Source: Paralithodes platypus (lineage: Eukaryota; Arthropoda; Malacostraca; Decapoda; Lithodidae). Taken from it: a DNA stretch of 64,000 nt. Every line of letters begins with the position of its first letter. Within the stretch, counting starts at the first letter, position 1. Under the pieces are notes generated by a model. The model was not told where the DNA came from and searched no databases. It worked only from the letters and a program-made list of their open reading frames with translations. The stretch is taken from contig CM064509.1 in the NCBI GenBank assembly GCA_032716605.1, positions 46,271,120-46,335,119 of the forward strand, in the 5' to 3' direction. Positions 44,662 to 56,091 of this stretch are shown piece by piece. The position numbers and the translations under genes are program-made.

Positions 44662-47500
44662 CTAACCTGATATATGTTTTGGTTGATGCTTGTGCCATTT
44701 ACCTGATTGTTTTCCCTGCTGATACTTGGATGGGGTGCTTCCTTGTGCTGGAGGGGATTTATGGCTCTGAAAGGGCTTAGACCCACTAGGTTGGGGTTTA
44801 CCACTGCTCTTGTGATTAGAATAAGGTTTCTTAAAGTGATCTATCCTAGCCTGGGAAGCACCCTGCTTGACAGTATCTACCATATTGAAGACTGTTTTCC
44901 AAGTGTTGGGGCAAAGTAAAGAGGGCGTCAACACTGGTGAAAGGATTACCCGGCGACCAATGTCTTCCGGTAATTTCTTCACCATGTAGACTCTTAAGTC
45001 TTGACGTGCGTGGCCAGCCTCCAACAAGGCTCTCCTGACGTCGCCCGAAGATTGTATTGAGTTCTGCAGTAGGAGCCGGCGGGATAAATCTGTGGCTTTC
45101 CTAACATCTGTGTCATTAATAGCATCAATTGTTCTAGTGAGGGACTGGGCTATTTGGCAACTGAGTAAGAACTGGGATATAAGCCTGAAAGCTTTGTGTC
45201 TCAACTTAAAATCTCTGTCCAGATGTGCTGGAGGAGGCGTTGAAAAGGGCTCCTGTAAGTCCCATAAAGCTAATTTAGGGGCGGCAAGAAAATAAAAAAT
45301 AGCAGAGGGAACTCCTCCGGCTTTTGTGATGGGCAATGAGAACCAACTATGACTCTCCTGAGGTATTTGGTGGGAGGATTTTGAAGTTATTGTAGCCGCA
45401 AACTGTTGCGCCTCAATCTCCCAGTCCACCCAAGGGCCTGAACCTACCTGTCCCACCTGCAGGACCGGATCGCCGGACTGGTCGCTCACCAGAAGTGTAT
45501 CCAGTTCCGGCGTGAGCGTGGCAAAGACTTTGATGTCGTTCATGCCGTCAGTCTTGGACCAGTCCGCAAATAGTCGTGCAGAGGAGGCAGGAGAAAGAGC
45601 CGGTGTGGGGGAATACACAAAATAGTCATAGGAATAAACATTGGGGATGGCTTTGACAGCAACATCCAAAATCTGACCGTGTGTCTTTTGCCCTTAATTT
45701 TCTACTCTTATTCATCTGGATTACCCAGTCACTAGGGACTGGGAGCTTCCCCGCCATTGTCGTCTGTGCTATGGCTGGATTTGATAGTCACCCATGAACA
45801 ATCTGGACTGTAAAGCAGAGGCATAGGGCTTTTCTTTATCGGTATCTTTTCTAAAGGAGTGGGATTAATGTCCGTAATTACACGCACGACTTGGTTAAAA
45901 CCGGACTTTGCACACTACTAGTAGAAGCAGTAGGTTGAGTTATGTTAGGTAGGGAGGGTTGCAAATTAGATGGAACAACGACTCTGGTTGGCACTAATGG
46001 CCGCACAATAGACCCAATCGGAGGAGCTCCCGGTATAGCTGTGGGAGTTTCCTGTGACTTAGGTGGAACATAATATTGTTGCATCATATTATGGAGAATG
46101 TAATATAGATCCTCCCTGGTGAAATATTTTTGTGAACCCTTGAATGACTCAGACCCTACCTCTGACCCTTCCTCAACTGGCCCAGGCTGAGCTGAAGACA
46201 ACTGTTTTACATCTTCCGGCTCTTGCTCTGTAACCTCCATCTCTTCCGGTTGTTGCCGTGATTCAGATGTAAACTGTTCACTACCTGGCCATACTAGGTC
46301 AGGAACAGAAGAGGGAATATTGTCAACATTGTCACAACCTCTATTATCCGCTGGGTATTGTTGTAAGGGCTGTGTTCGCACGGTCTCAGTGTGTCTCCAC
46401 ACACTGCGGCCTTGCTCTACATTAGGTTGTGAATCAGGGATAAATTGAGAAATCTGACTTAATTGTAAACCCGTATCATAGCCATGTGGCTAACTCACTG
46501 GGTAACCTCCATACTGTTCAGCAAGAACTCTTTGAGACACAATAGGAGCCCGGCTACGTGTAGTATCTAATTTAGGGATAGCAAAGTTCACATTATGGTC
46601 CACTTATCTATCACTAGCCCCGTCCCTGGGAGTTGTCTCAGCTCCCTCCGTCCCTACCTCGGAACTGCCAGATTGGACGTTAGGCATGGTAGAGGTAGGG
46701 GCGGAGGGCGATGGACGCGACCCCGGCGATTGCCGAGGTCGCGACCACGTCGCCTCCTTGCGGGAATGTTTATGACCCTTCCCCTCTGACTGTCTGTCAC
46801 TAGGCGACGCCGCGTCTGTCTTTCGCCTCTTGAGCGACCTGGATGTCTCTGTGGACGACTTGCAGGACCGCTTGAGCGGCGATCTGGACCGGGACCTGGA
46901 ACGGTCCTCTTTCGGTGACGTAGATCGCGCTCTCTTACGGCGGCCGGGGGGTGGGGGTGGGGGGTTGGGTGGGTTGCCCTACTTGAGTCACTATTGTCAC
47001 TACTGCCTAGTATTTCTTTAGAGATAATTTTGGGCTTATGTTTTACTTTAGAGAAGGGGAGTTTTAACAACTGGCGATTTAATTACCAATTGGTCCCAGA
47101 GTGCCTCATCATCACAATGGAGTGCTTTATGAGCAATGTCTTTTGAATAAGAATTAAAAGTCTTTTTAACTTCTTGTAATGCAACTAGACATGATTGATC
47201 TCTTTGTGTTAATAATCCATTCCTCAGGACTGTGCATACTCCACACCTCTTTGAAACCCAGACTCCCCTAGACCTATCGAGGCACTTAACACATTTTACA
47301 CATAGTTTATGGTAAAAGACCGGGATGTTAGAACAAGTTGGGGTAAAGCATAATGTGACGAAGGGCATGATGGAGACTAACGACCCTCCCCCCCCGCCGG
47401 GATCGGCCCCTCCCCCTGGTGTCCGGTACCCGTACAGATGTGTTGTGAGCTGGAAAGAAAATCTCCAGGAATCAATGCTCATAAGGATAAACCGAGACAT
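44662..47500 (-). pseudogene. DIRS-like gag region
   Basis: Broken gag-like reading frame. At 47,250-47,330 there is a Cys-rich LCVKCVKCLDRS segment with a following RCGVC, reminiscent of the N-terminal finger of DIRS gags. An Arg-rich stretch lies at 46,900-46,650, a Gln/Pro-rich part at 46,402-45,878, and the main core at 45,669-44,662 with SYDYFVYSPTPALSPASS and a basic Ser/Lys/Gln-rich tail. Nothing catalytic is expected. Order and strand relative to the reverse transcriptase support the call. At least three frame breaks. Confidence 0.65.
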
Positions 47501-48669
47501 TTACACATCATATCATCCCCAAATGCGCCGGAAAATTAGACGTAGCCACACCGCTACTCTAATCTTCCTTCACACTTATTGTCGAAAAGATTTTGGAGAT
47601 CCTTTCTCGGTGTGAACTGCTTACCTGTGACTACGTGTCACTGACCCATACTTTGGATGATTCCATTTGGATATAAATTAACTAACACAACGTCTCCCAT
47701 GACCTAATAGTTAATTACCCCACTGGACTTTTCCGCCAGGCGGATTCAAAGTCATGTCATGCCGTGAGGCTCTTTGTATAGGCGAGTTCTCTCGGCCGGG
47801 CCGAGATCACCCCCCTTAGGAATCTGCATTTCTGCCGGGAGTCTAGTGGTACTCCAGACCATGCCGGGATCCTTGGATCTATTCCCTGCCCGCCTGCAAG
47901 GCGAGCCTCTGGCATCAATACCCGGTAAAGATCGCCCGAGGGAAAACCAAGCTAATTTAAGAGTATTGGCTTGTCTGGGCAAGGCAACTACCCTAAAAAA
48001 AACTACCCGCATAAGTCCGAACGTCTCCTGACGCCTTCCAAACATGTATAATAAACACCACATTAGAGTGAAGGTCACATCTTATTAATTAATTATTGAT
48101 AATTAATTAATAATAACCTCTTGCCTACTAAGGATACCCCTAATGAGGCTGGCCACGAGCCTCAAGGTAGATATTTCGACGAATAATACACCCTTACCTC
48201 CCAAGAAGACACAGCAGCAGCAGCACACAAGGCACCCCAAGCCAAAAGGGGAAAACAGCAAACTCGGATTCTGGAAAGTTCCCCAACCACGTGGGACAAC
48301 TCTTAATCCAGCACGTCTGCTATAAAAGCAAAAAATGCTACTCCATCATAAGGATAGCTAGTAACACAGTTCCGCAGATTTATAGCCCCCTAAATAGCTA
48401 GGTTATAGCAAAGCTAAGGCGCAGACACAAAAACAAAGACACAAGGCGCGCGTGTCCAATGCGGACCGACTGGGCGCCTACACACAAGTACCCTATTTTA
48501 ACACTTCCTGTGGACGTACCAATGGGGCCGACCGTCCTGGCTAATCTAAACCTATTCTATAACATCTCAGATAAAAACAAATGAGCAAAAGACTCACTAG
48601 AGGTGAATGAATGTCGAATGAAACGGAGGACAGGTTCGGCACACCTTGTCGGGATGGCCACAGGGGAAG
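47501..48669 (-). other. DIRS-like 5' untranslated region
   Basis: No supported gene. A perfect AT palindrome with 15-bp arms and a 2-bp centre lies at 48,082-48,113. Open frames of 60-108 codons in this stretch lack recognisable domains. Confidence 0.45.
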
Positions 48670-48736
48670 GAAGGAGGAATGGCGTTGCCTGGTTCAGCGT
48701 CTCGGATAGAATCCACAGAAAGACATCCATGAAGTT
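48670..48736 (-). repeat. DIRS-like right inverted repeat
   Basis: Partner of 40,636-40,702. Similarity ends sharply at GAAGTT on the outer side and GAAGGAGG on the inner side. Confidence 0.85.
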
Positions 48737-49020
48737 GGAAAGCTTTATTATAACAATTCTTAAGTTAATTTTTTTTTTTCTTTTTTACAAAGTTTTTTCA
48801 TAGTGAGTACCCAATCATAAAGACGATTCCATAAGAGAATGAGCGTTGCACTTATGATGTTGGCATTCTTTCCCCTGTGGCGGGTGTTTCAAACAGGCTA
48901 ACCTCGGGTGTTCGAAAGAGAGCTATTACTTAATAGGCATATCGTCAATGATGGAGGGGCCATTAATAAATATTGTAAGTTTGACTGAATAATTGCTCAC
49001 ACACTAGAAGGTTTTTAATG
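48737..49020. other. Region right of the DIRS-like terminal repeat
   Basis: AT-rich, with a pyrimidine run at 48,770-48,786. It includes the single copy (48,941-48,977) of the foldback arm also present at 40,768-40,868. No gene seen. Confidence 0.4.
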
Positions 49021-49033
49021 TTAATTTGTTTTA

Positions 49034-49453
49034 CTCACCGGTGCAACCAAGTTCATTTGCCTTGTCGGCAAGTGCCGCGTCCATCTTCTCCCTATTTCGG
49101 TAGTTTTTGGTCCCTTTGTTGTATAGTTGTATCTGCCCCTGGAACCACTCAGCCACGTCCTTCTCCTGTTCTTCTGTGAAGACCACAAACTGTCCTGCTT
49201 TCTTGGCGGCCGGCTGCTGACTTTCGTCGACGCTTGGTGTGCATGTTGATATCTCTGCATTGTCATCCTTCTCATCCTCTCTGCTATTATCTGGTGCATT
49301 TGATCGAGATTTGGACTGTTGACGGGCTTCTGACGGGGTCGTTGTAGTAGATAGCGGGGATGAAGGTGTTGTGGATCTCTCCGGCTCCTTGCGCTGTTTC
49401 ATGGCCACAGGTTGGGGCTGTTTCCTTTGGTGTTTATTCTTGGGTGGTACCAT
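49034..49453 (-). CDS. MADF/Myb-SANT-like protein, first exon
   Basis: A genuine ATG at 49,453 in a good context opens 139 codons to a strong 5' splice site, CACCG/GTGAGT, at about 49,034. The N-terminal two thirds are low-complexity, Ser/Thr/Gln/Lys-rich. The last 55 residues (VVFTEEQEKDVAEWFQGQIQ, then NREKMDAALADKANELG) resemble the start of a MADF/Myb-SANT-like DNA-binding domain of the kind paired with PIF/Harbinger transposases. The rest of the gene should lie left of 49,034, but only the DIRS-like right end follows. Most likely the DNA-binding gene of a Harbinger-type element; a host gene fragment is possible. Confidence 0.5.
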
Positions 49454-49540
49454 TGTGATGATTGTTGAGCGTGGAGACGGGAGCTACTTGTGGACGTGAG
49501 CGAGGAGACTGGAATTCTGTGACACCTTGACCTCACAGGT

Positions 49541-49557
49541 CCATATACTGTATATGG
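49541..49557 (-). promoter_or_regulatory. Palindromic TATA-like sequence upstream of the MADF-like exon
   Basis: CCATATACTGTATATGG is a 17-bp perfect palindrome around one central base, about 90-100 bp upstream of the ATG at 49,453. It could act as a TATA box or a binding site. Position is the only support. Confidence 0.3.
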
Positions 49558-49559
49558 GG

Positions 49560-50228
49560 TCGGGTATCGCGGGCGAACTAAGATAAGAATGGCAAAAGGG
49601 TCAAATCGCACCAAAATTGCCCTCCATCACCTTCTATCACACTCAATCGCAAAATATCGCCTGGTAATCGTCTGGCAATATCAGTAATCCTCGACACAGT
49701 CGCCGTAATTGTACTACTATCGTACGTAAATCACACAGTTATTTCAAAAACAGCATTGCCAATAATGAGAAATTGCCCAATTCGCAACAAACATCGCATA
49801 ATAATCGTTGATATTCGATATCGTCGAACAATAATTGCACAGTAGTCGCACAACATCAACCAAATTCGTCTGAACATCGCCTAATTCGTCCACATTCGCC
49901 AGCAGTGGTGATTCAGAAGACAATGATATGAACTGTGCGATTCCAGTGAGAGCAAAGTCGAATGCTGTGAGACAATGGGCGATTATCTCACAATTGTCGC
50001 CACAATTTTCAATTCGCCACCGAGTTTTAAACATTCCAAAATTTAACGGCGATCTTGGGCGACTCTAGGGGATTCGTGGCGGGGTTTGTATGACTGTTGT
50101 GCGCATTCTATGATGAGGGGCGATTCTGGGTGACGATTCAGACGAATACTGGACATAGACAAAAAAGAACAATCGCCGGGCATTCGCCTTCGCCAATTCG
50201 CCTAGTGGGATTCTGGCTTTAGTGGGTC
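49560..50228. repeat. TCGC/GCGA-rich tract
   Basis: About 22 occurrences of TCGC or GCGA in roughly 670 bp, often as ATTCGCC, AATCGC or GGGCGAT, on both strands. That is several times the chance expectation of about five. No open frame of note. It sits upstream of the MADF-like exon and could be a subterminal array of transposase-binding motifs. Confidence 0.55.
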
Positions 50229-50279
50229 TTAACACTTTCTCATCCGACGCTTTCGGGATGATTTTGACATTATGTTTAA

Positions 50280-50895
50280 TCTTCAAATGGCGAAGCTATA
50301 GTAGTTCAAAGGGTACCGCTGTACGGAATAATATGGTTCAATTCTGACGAAAATCGTCATATTTACCATATATATAATTATTTCTTATCCATATGGGCCA
50401 ATTTTACGTTTAATATGAACATATGAACATTTAAGAGCAATATAAGAAGTGGGAATAGCATTTGGGGGTGAAAAAGACGTATTATTGCGGCCCGGTCGTA
50501 TCATGAGACGAGAGGCCAGGCGGCGTACACCCACCCTCTCCGGGCTCGAGAGCAACACTGAGGCCTTACAGTAGAATTCTCTGTTTAACAAGGATCTCTA
50601 GCTGCCTTGTCCGTGTTAAAGAGACCGAATGAGGGAAATTCACGTGGAAAATTACCTGATAAAAGGGGGAATAAGAGGAAAAATAGCTGATAATTGAAGA
50701 GGGGGGGAAGGGGTGGGGGACACATATGGAGGAGTGGTAGAAAGCAATGGAGGGGAATTATCTCACCTAATCACATATTGCTTTGTTCTGAGTGCCACTG
50801 GGATGTTTTGAAAGTATTTTTTATGGTCTGGCTCTATAGAGGACGCTCACATTGCACCACAAAAACTTCTGTAGAGGACGCTTGCCATTTATGAA
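50280..50895 (+). mobile_element. TTAA MITE family A, copy 5
   Basis: Related to copies 1 and 4 across its length: GACGAAAATCGTCA at about 50,347, ACGTTTAATATGAAC at about 50,405, and GGAGGGGAATTATCTCAC at about 50,750. A TTAA lies at 50,276-50,279. The right target site has decayed, so the right edge is approximate. Confidence 0.7.
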
Positions 50896-51400
50896 ATAGT
50901 TGTTGAGGGTTATTATTGTATTTGCCATTTTTTGGCAATGTATTTTTCATTTGCCCACAGACTACAAAACGCTTCTTTAAACCCCCTTCATATATAAAAA
51001 TTGCCCTCAATACCCTTGTTAAGCTATTTCGGTTGAGGCCCATTACTCCCACATAAAAGGTTAGTTATTGTCGCCTAGAAAAGATTGACACCTAAATCGG
51101 GTAAACCATCATATATAATCGCCTAGCTAATGTGAAGTAAAGTATTAAAAAATCTCAAAACTAATGGAGTTGAAGAGGAGGGGTCCAGAAAGACACATCC
51201 CGCATCAAACATGGTTAAAAGGGTGTTTGTAACAAGATCGACAATTGTGGTATACTGATGTGATAACATTTCACAGCAAAACTGAATCTGATGAAATTTC
51301 ACTAGTGAATATGGAGGTGTTGGATGAAGCCTCTGGGGGCAGCGGTGTTATGTAACCGTTTACGTAAGCATAATAACTCAGCCAGATAGGGTGTGAATAG
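50896..51400. other. Unassigned stretch
   Basis: No recognisable gene or element between the family A MITE and the (GA)n tracts. Confidence 0.4.
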
Positions 51401-51402
51401 TT

Positions 51403-51435
<33 letters not shown>

Positions 51436-51780
51436 GTGTGTGGGAGTCTACATTTCCTATTCCCACTAACATAATATACTGTATAATTATGTATGAAATA
51501 TTTTAGTTATTAGTTAAAGATAGTCTGTAACAAGATGTGAATATTAATCATACTCATGTACGTTTTATACATAAAGTCACAGAAACATTTGATAAAAAAA
51601 ACTCCCAAACTTTTGTTTGGATGTTTAAAGCTTCAGGAAAGGTAGTGAACGGTGCGTTAATATATATGTATGCACTTATACACAGTATGTACTTATTTTG
51701 CAGTATACTGTATATTTACCTGATCATTGGATGTACACTGTGTTACACGTGCATGTGTGAGTGTAAATGTGAATGCATGT

Positions 51781-51861
<81 letters not shown>

Positions 51862-51979
51862 CGAGGGGAGAGAAGGAGTGTGTGGAATGGGATTCAGATA
51901 GAAGGCAATGAAGTCAATAAATTTGGCCACCACGACCAATAGAGGGCCCGGCGGACATTGGGGTTATGAATTCTTTGGT

Positions 51980-52052
<73 letters not shown>
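51403..52052. repeat. (GA)n microsatellite cluster
   Basis: Three GA/CT tracts: about 51,403-51,430, 51,784-51,867 (with a variant GAGCGAGAGCGAG end) and 51,984-52,052. The intervening DNA has no supported gene; Arg-Glu or Ser-Leu open frames across the tracts are translation of the repeat. Confidence 0.95.
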
Positions 52053-52056
<4 letters not shown>

Positions 52057-52640
52057 CAAAACAAAACTTAGCAAAGAAGGAAAGAGAAGGGACATGCTTA
52101 ACAGAAAAACACCCTCGGAAAAAAAAAATACAATAAATAATGAGTGGGTCAAGAAAGGACCAAAGGGCGCGAGAGCTCCACATTGGGTACAGATATATCT
52201 AATTTGTAGGATTTGTGGAGAATGTGTCTACTGTACTGAATTTTGGCGGATATCATAGATATAAGGAAAGGGGGCACAGAAAAAGATAAAGTAATTTAAG
52301 AGAAAGACAGCGCGTGTGTGTGAGTATTTTTGTGAAGCTTTGTATAATATGACATGCACAATGCACATGCAGTATCCACTATTTGAGCATGGTAGCAGTT
52401 ATCAACTCTGAACTAATAATAACTGTATAGTCCCGATTAAGGAACTTGCAGAAGGCCACTGGTGACCCCGCTTCAACCTAAAACTAGCGCAATGGTCACT
52501 GGTTGCTGCTGGAGCTGTGATTCCCATATAACTAGTGTGATGAAATATGTGATTTCCCTCTTAGAATTCATCACCACGGTTGAATTCATCACCCTTATTC
52601 GGGTGAATAAGGTTTGCACAGGCACACATGTCTATCATGC
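52053..52640. other. Unassigned stretch
   Basis: Between the (GA)n tracts and the CR1-like LINE tail. I see nothing I can support. Confidence 0.4.
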
Positions 52641-53150
52641 ACAAAGGAGTACAAAGGAAAACAAGCAACAACAGGTCATGCGACCCCTCGAGGTTACTTT
52701 GCCCTCCAAAACACTGCTGTTCCAAGTGTTGCAACAGTATTTCGGAGAGAATGTGGGAAAGATGGGAGAAGGAAGTGCTGCCCTGGGGCTTAGTTCATGG
52801 CAATGGAAATTATATTAAGATCTATTAGGTTATTAAACAAACACTGCTAAAGAAAATATTTATTCAATTACAAATGCAGTCAACTTTGGGTTCAGGGCAA
52901 GGTGATTGTCTAGGCGAACTTTGAAGGAATCAACGGTGTTGCAGTCTATGACATCTCGGGGAAGCCCATTCCATAAGTTGAAGACTCAATTGAAGAAGAA
53001 ATTCTTAGATTCGTTAGAGTTAAATGATTTACCAATGATTTTGCAGCCATTTCCCTGTGTGTAGTGTGATGGTCAATCGTAAAATATTTATTACACTTCA
53101 TGTTGTTGATGCCTTTAATGATCTTGAAAACTTGAACTTGACGACGACAG
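52641..53150 (-). mobile_element. CR1-like LINE 3' end, copy 1
   Basis: The minus strand has the last part of the reverse transcriptase C-terminus (a degenerate FFFN...WNGLP-type segment at about 52,960-53,000) and a 3' UTR. It matches 63,046-63,460, both in the coding tail and in the UTR (AAGGAAAACAAGCAACAACAG against AAGGAAATCAAGCAACAACAG). The 3' end is near GTACTCCTTTGT. 5'-truncated. Confidence 0.75.
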
Positions 53151-53154
53151 ATAT

Positions 53155-53231
53155 TTTTTGTGTGTGGTACCCACTATAGGGGGGGGGGCGGGGGGGGCGA
53201 TACCAAACTCTGCTTACGCAGAGTTGATAAT
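53155..53231 (+). repeat. Short repeat with G-run and hairpin, copy 1
   Basis: Matches 54,306-54,386: TTGTGTGTGGTACCCACTAT, then a G-run, then GCGATACCAAACTCTGC and a hairpin AACTCTGC/GCAGAGTT with a 4-base loop. The GAT-type microsatellite starts immediately after, so it may have grown from the 3' tail. Confidence 0.75.
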
Positions 53232-54015
53232 GACAGTAGTGTTGATGGTAGTGACGATGGTGTGAGTATTAGTGATGATGGTGAGTAGTAGTGAGGATGG
53301 TGAAATTTGTAGTGATGATGACGATAGTTGTGGTGATGAAGTTCATAGTAATGGTGATGATGGCAGTAGTAGCGATGATGGTGACGGTAGAATAAATTAT
53401 GGTAATATTTGTGACAGTAGTAATGATGATGGTTATAGTAGTAGTGATGATGTTAACAGTAGTAATGATGATTGTAAGATGGTGGTGATGATATTAGTAA
53501 TGATGGTTGATAGTTGTAGTATCAATGATGATAGTAGTGATTAAGATGCTAGTGACAATGGACAGTGATGATGGTGAGAGTAGTAGTGATAATTGTAATT
53601 GTAGTAGTGATGATGATCATAGTAATGGTGATGATGACAGTACTCGTGATGATTGTGGCAGTTGTAGTGATGATGGCAGTTGTAGTGATGATGGCAGTAG
53701 TAGTGATTATGTTGATTGTGATTGATGATGGTATTAGTAGTGATGATGGTAACCCATTGCAGAGTTGGGTATGCCGTTTTGATTTTGGGCAAAACGGCAC
53801 GTCTACTTTATTATCACTACAACTATCATCATTACTTGACACCATCATCACTACTATTATGACCATCATTACTACTACTGTCACCATCATATCTACTACT
53901 GTCATCATCATCACTACTGTCATCATCATCAATACAACTACAACCATCATCACTACAATTATCACCATTAACACTACTATCACCATAAATCCAAATATTA
54001 CTACCATCACTTCTA
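53232..54015. repeat. Mirror-oriented GAT / ATC microsatellite pair with central hairpin
   Basis: The plus strand is built of GATGATGGT, AGTAGT and GTGATGATG units from 53,232 to about 53,750, then of the complementary ATCATC/ACTACT units from about 53,805 to 54,015. Between them is a hairpin GCCGTTTT/AAAACGGC (about 53,772-53,798) with a 10-base loop. The whole is a large imperfect palindrome. Open frames across it are repeat translation. Confidence 0.88.
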
Positions 54016-54029
54016 ATGCCAACTAAACT

Positions 54030-54386
54030 AACTTAACCTAGCAAATACGTAGCGAGATGTTTTTGCTCCCAAAACGCCATCATTGCTGGGGGGGGGGGGG
54101 GGGGTCCCGGGGGGTCCGGGAGGTGGGGGGGGGGGGCAAAACCATATTTTGGACCTAAATTCATAACTATTGCATAAATTCAAAACATATTTTTTGACTG
54201 ACGTTTGCATTCACGCAACAAATGTTCGTGCAAAATTTGGTGAAAATCCGTCCAACGGCCTAGGAGGAGTTCCGAGACAGACGGACGACGACGACGACGA
54301 CAGACAATTTTTGTGTGTGGTACCCACTATACGGGGGGGGGGGGGGGGGGGGGTGCGATACCAAACTCTGCTTAGGCAGAGTTGAT
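54030..54386 (+). repeat. Repeat with AAATTTGGTGAAAATCC block, GAC run and G-runs
   Basis: Carries GTGCAAAATTTGGTGAAAAT followed by a CCTAGGAGGAGTTCCGAGACAG-like block and (GAC)n (54,284-54,302), a signature seen in animal dispersed repeats. Then comes the same tail as 53,155-53,231. G-rich runs at 54,090-54,135 and 54,332-54,352 could form G-quadruplexes. The element is unclassified. Confidence 0.6.
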
Positions 54387-54390
54387 AAAG

Positions 54391-55000
54391 TAATTGATAG
54401 CCTACCTTATGGCATGGATTGAATATGAAGACAATGGTTGACCAGTTGTCTCAACCCATGATAGCCTATCTATCAGATTCCCTAACTAAACATTGTATAC
54501 ATGGCCATCTATATTAATGACTTAGCTATATTTAGGGTCCTGGCGTAATTTCGAAGAATTCCGTCTTTGGTAGGAAGGGTTACCGTCCGGGTCGGGCGTG
54601 GGGAGTGTTACGGGAGGTCAAGGAAGCACGTCTTGATGATCCAGAGGTATAATGGCATCTGCTCGGAATTATAATTTCTGACTCATTAAGTAAAATATAT
54701 ACTAATTTTGTTACCAATGGTTCATTCCTTCTTAACTTAATCGTATAAATGAAAATAAGCGTTTTATTATATAAATATTAATGTAAATATAGTTTCACAA
54801 TGATTTAGTAAACATATTATCCAGTAGTTCAGGATATTACAGCAAATTGTCGATCGCGTCTGCGATCGTGGGAATTTCAAAACTGATCCAAAATACAGTA
54901 CCTCTAAATTTAATCATACGAGGTTTTATAACTAAATTAACTTGGCCAAGGTAATCTTATATAGTTCTAAATTACTTAATATTAATTATTCTTTACAATA
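54391..55000. other. Unassigned AT-rich stretch
   Basis: No coding frame or repeat recognised. Confidence 0.4.
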
Positions 55001-55129
55001 TTTACAATCACCAGGCTCTGGTAGGAAATGGTTCACTCTAATGAGGCTACCATAATGGAATGCTATAACCAACACTTCCCAGATACATACATACATACAT
55101 AAAATATTAAGACTGAGTGCTTCACACAT

Positions 55130-55375
55130 ACGTGCAGTTTCAGTCTCTTGTCCTAATGGCGGCATTCCAGGCAACCCTGTTAAGGGCTGCTTCACTTGTC
55201 AATTTTTTGGATTTGAGATCGGCACGTATAGTCCGATCCCAGGTCTTCCTTGGTCCACCCCTTGGTGCAGCTCCCTCCACAATCACAGACCTGCATTGTT
55301 TCACCCAATTTTGTTCATCCATTCTCTCCACATGTCCATACCATCCCAGTCTACTTGTACGCATCACCTCGCTAA
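55130..55375 (-). pseudogene. LINE reverse transcriptase C-terminal fragment
   Basis: The minus strand encodes RLGWYGHVERMDEQNWVKQC and a Pro-Arg-Gly-Gly-Pro-Arg-Lys-Thr-Trp motif, then a Trp-Asn-x-Ala-Ile-Arg stretch. This RWYGHVERMD...GRPKKTW type segment ends many animal non-LTR reverse transcriptases. It is followed on the left by a short (CATA)n run (55,083-55,101). Both ends are truncated; clade not resolved. Confidence 0.7.
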
Positions 55376-56091
55376 TAATATACCGATATAGTAAAATTAG
55401 TTCTCACAATATATATATATATATATATATATATTATTACAGGGTGTATTTAAAAAACGCTTACAGAATTCAAGTGCTAAGTACCTATTAAAATAACAAG
55501 TTAACTTTATTCTATAATTAAATACAAAATAATTTATCAATAATTATTTAAAGGACATACTGTAAAGTAAAATGTTCAGTGATGTCCAAGCATGTGCTAT
55601 AATCCAAACACTGGCATGTATCTCCCCCTTCCCCCCCCCCCCCCCCCAATATCCTAGTTTATACCCGGGTATGTTGAATTATAAACATAATTAGGTTTGG
55701 GGTGAACTAATGTAAGTAATGTTGCATTTATTAACCGTTTACAACTGACATTATTTTCTATTAATACCAAATTTTTTTTTTCTTTCAACACAGGAAAGAC
55801 CAAAGGCATCTTGTATGAAACAAATTACGATCATCAAGTGGTCTGCAGACATTACTGTCATATGTTAATAAAATTAAAGCAATGTTGAATGGTAAATATA
55901 ACCAAACAATGTGCGCATTACAAAGTTATTGCCTAATGTTATTTAATTTATTGTACAGTCGTGAACATTAATTCAGGTACAAACTTATTCGAAACGGTTT
56001 GCGGGTTGAATTGAATATCGTAACAATCTTTTACTGGGTATTTGCATTTCAGAGATTCGTTTAATCATTTTGAGGCTTCAAAATCGATCAG
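55376..56091. other. Unassigned stretch with short simple repeats
   Basis: Contains an (AT)n tract at about 55,408-55,433 and a C-run at about 55,630-55,647. No gene is supported. Confidence 0.45.

Larger units (their letters stand above)
40636..48736 (-). mobile_element. DIRS-like tyrosine-recombinase retrotransposon
   Basis: The minus-strand order is gag-like (47,500-44,662), reverse transcriptase and RNase H (44,563-42,758), then tyrosine recombinase (42,550-41,747). This order and the YLDDW-type catalytic motif define DIRS elements. Inverted repeats of 67 bp (40,636-40,702 and 48,670-48,736) differ at three positions and are the likely termini; DIRS elements characteristically have inverted repeats and no integrase. 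Multiple frame breaks show a decayed copy. Extent is based on the inverted repeats. Confidence 0.82.

Noticed and set aside
51784..52183. Arg-Glu or Ser-Leu repeat proteins
   Set aside because: Translations of (GA)n microsatellites.
53272..54026. Asp/Ser- or Val/Met-rich open frames
   Set aside because: Translations of the GAT/ATC microsatellite array.
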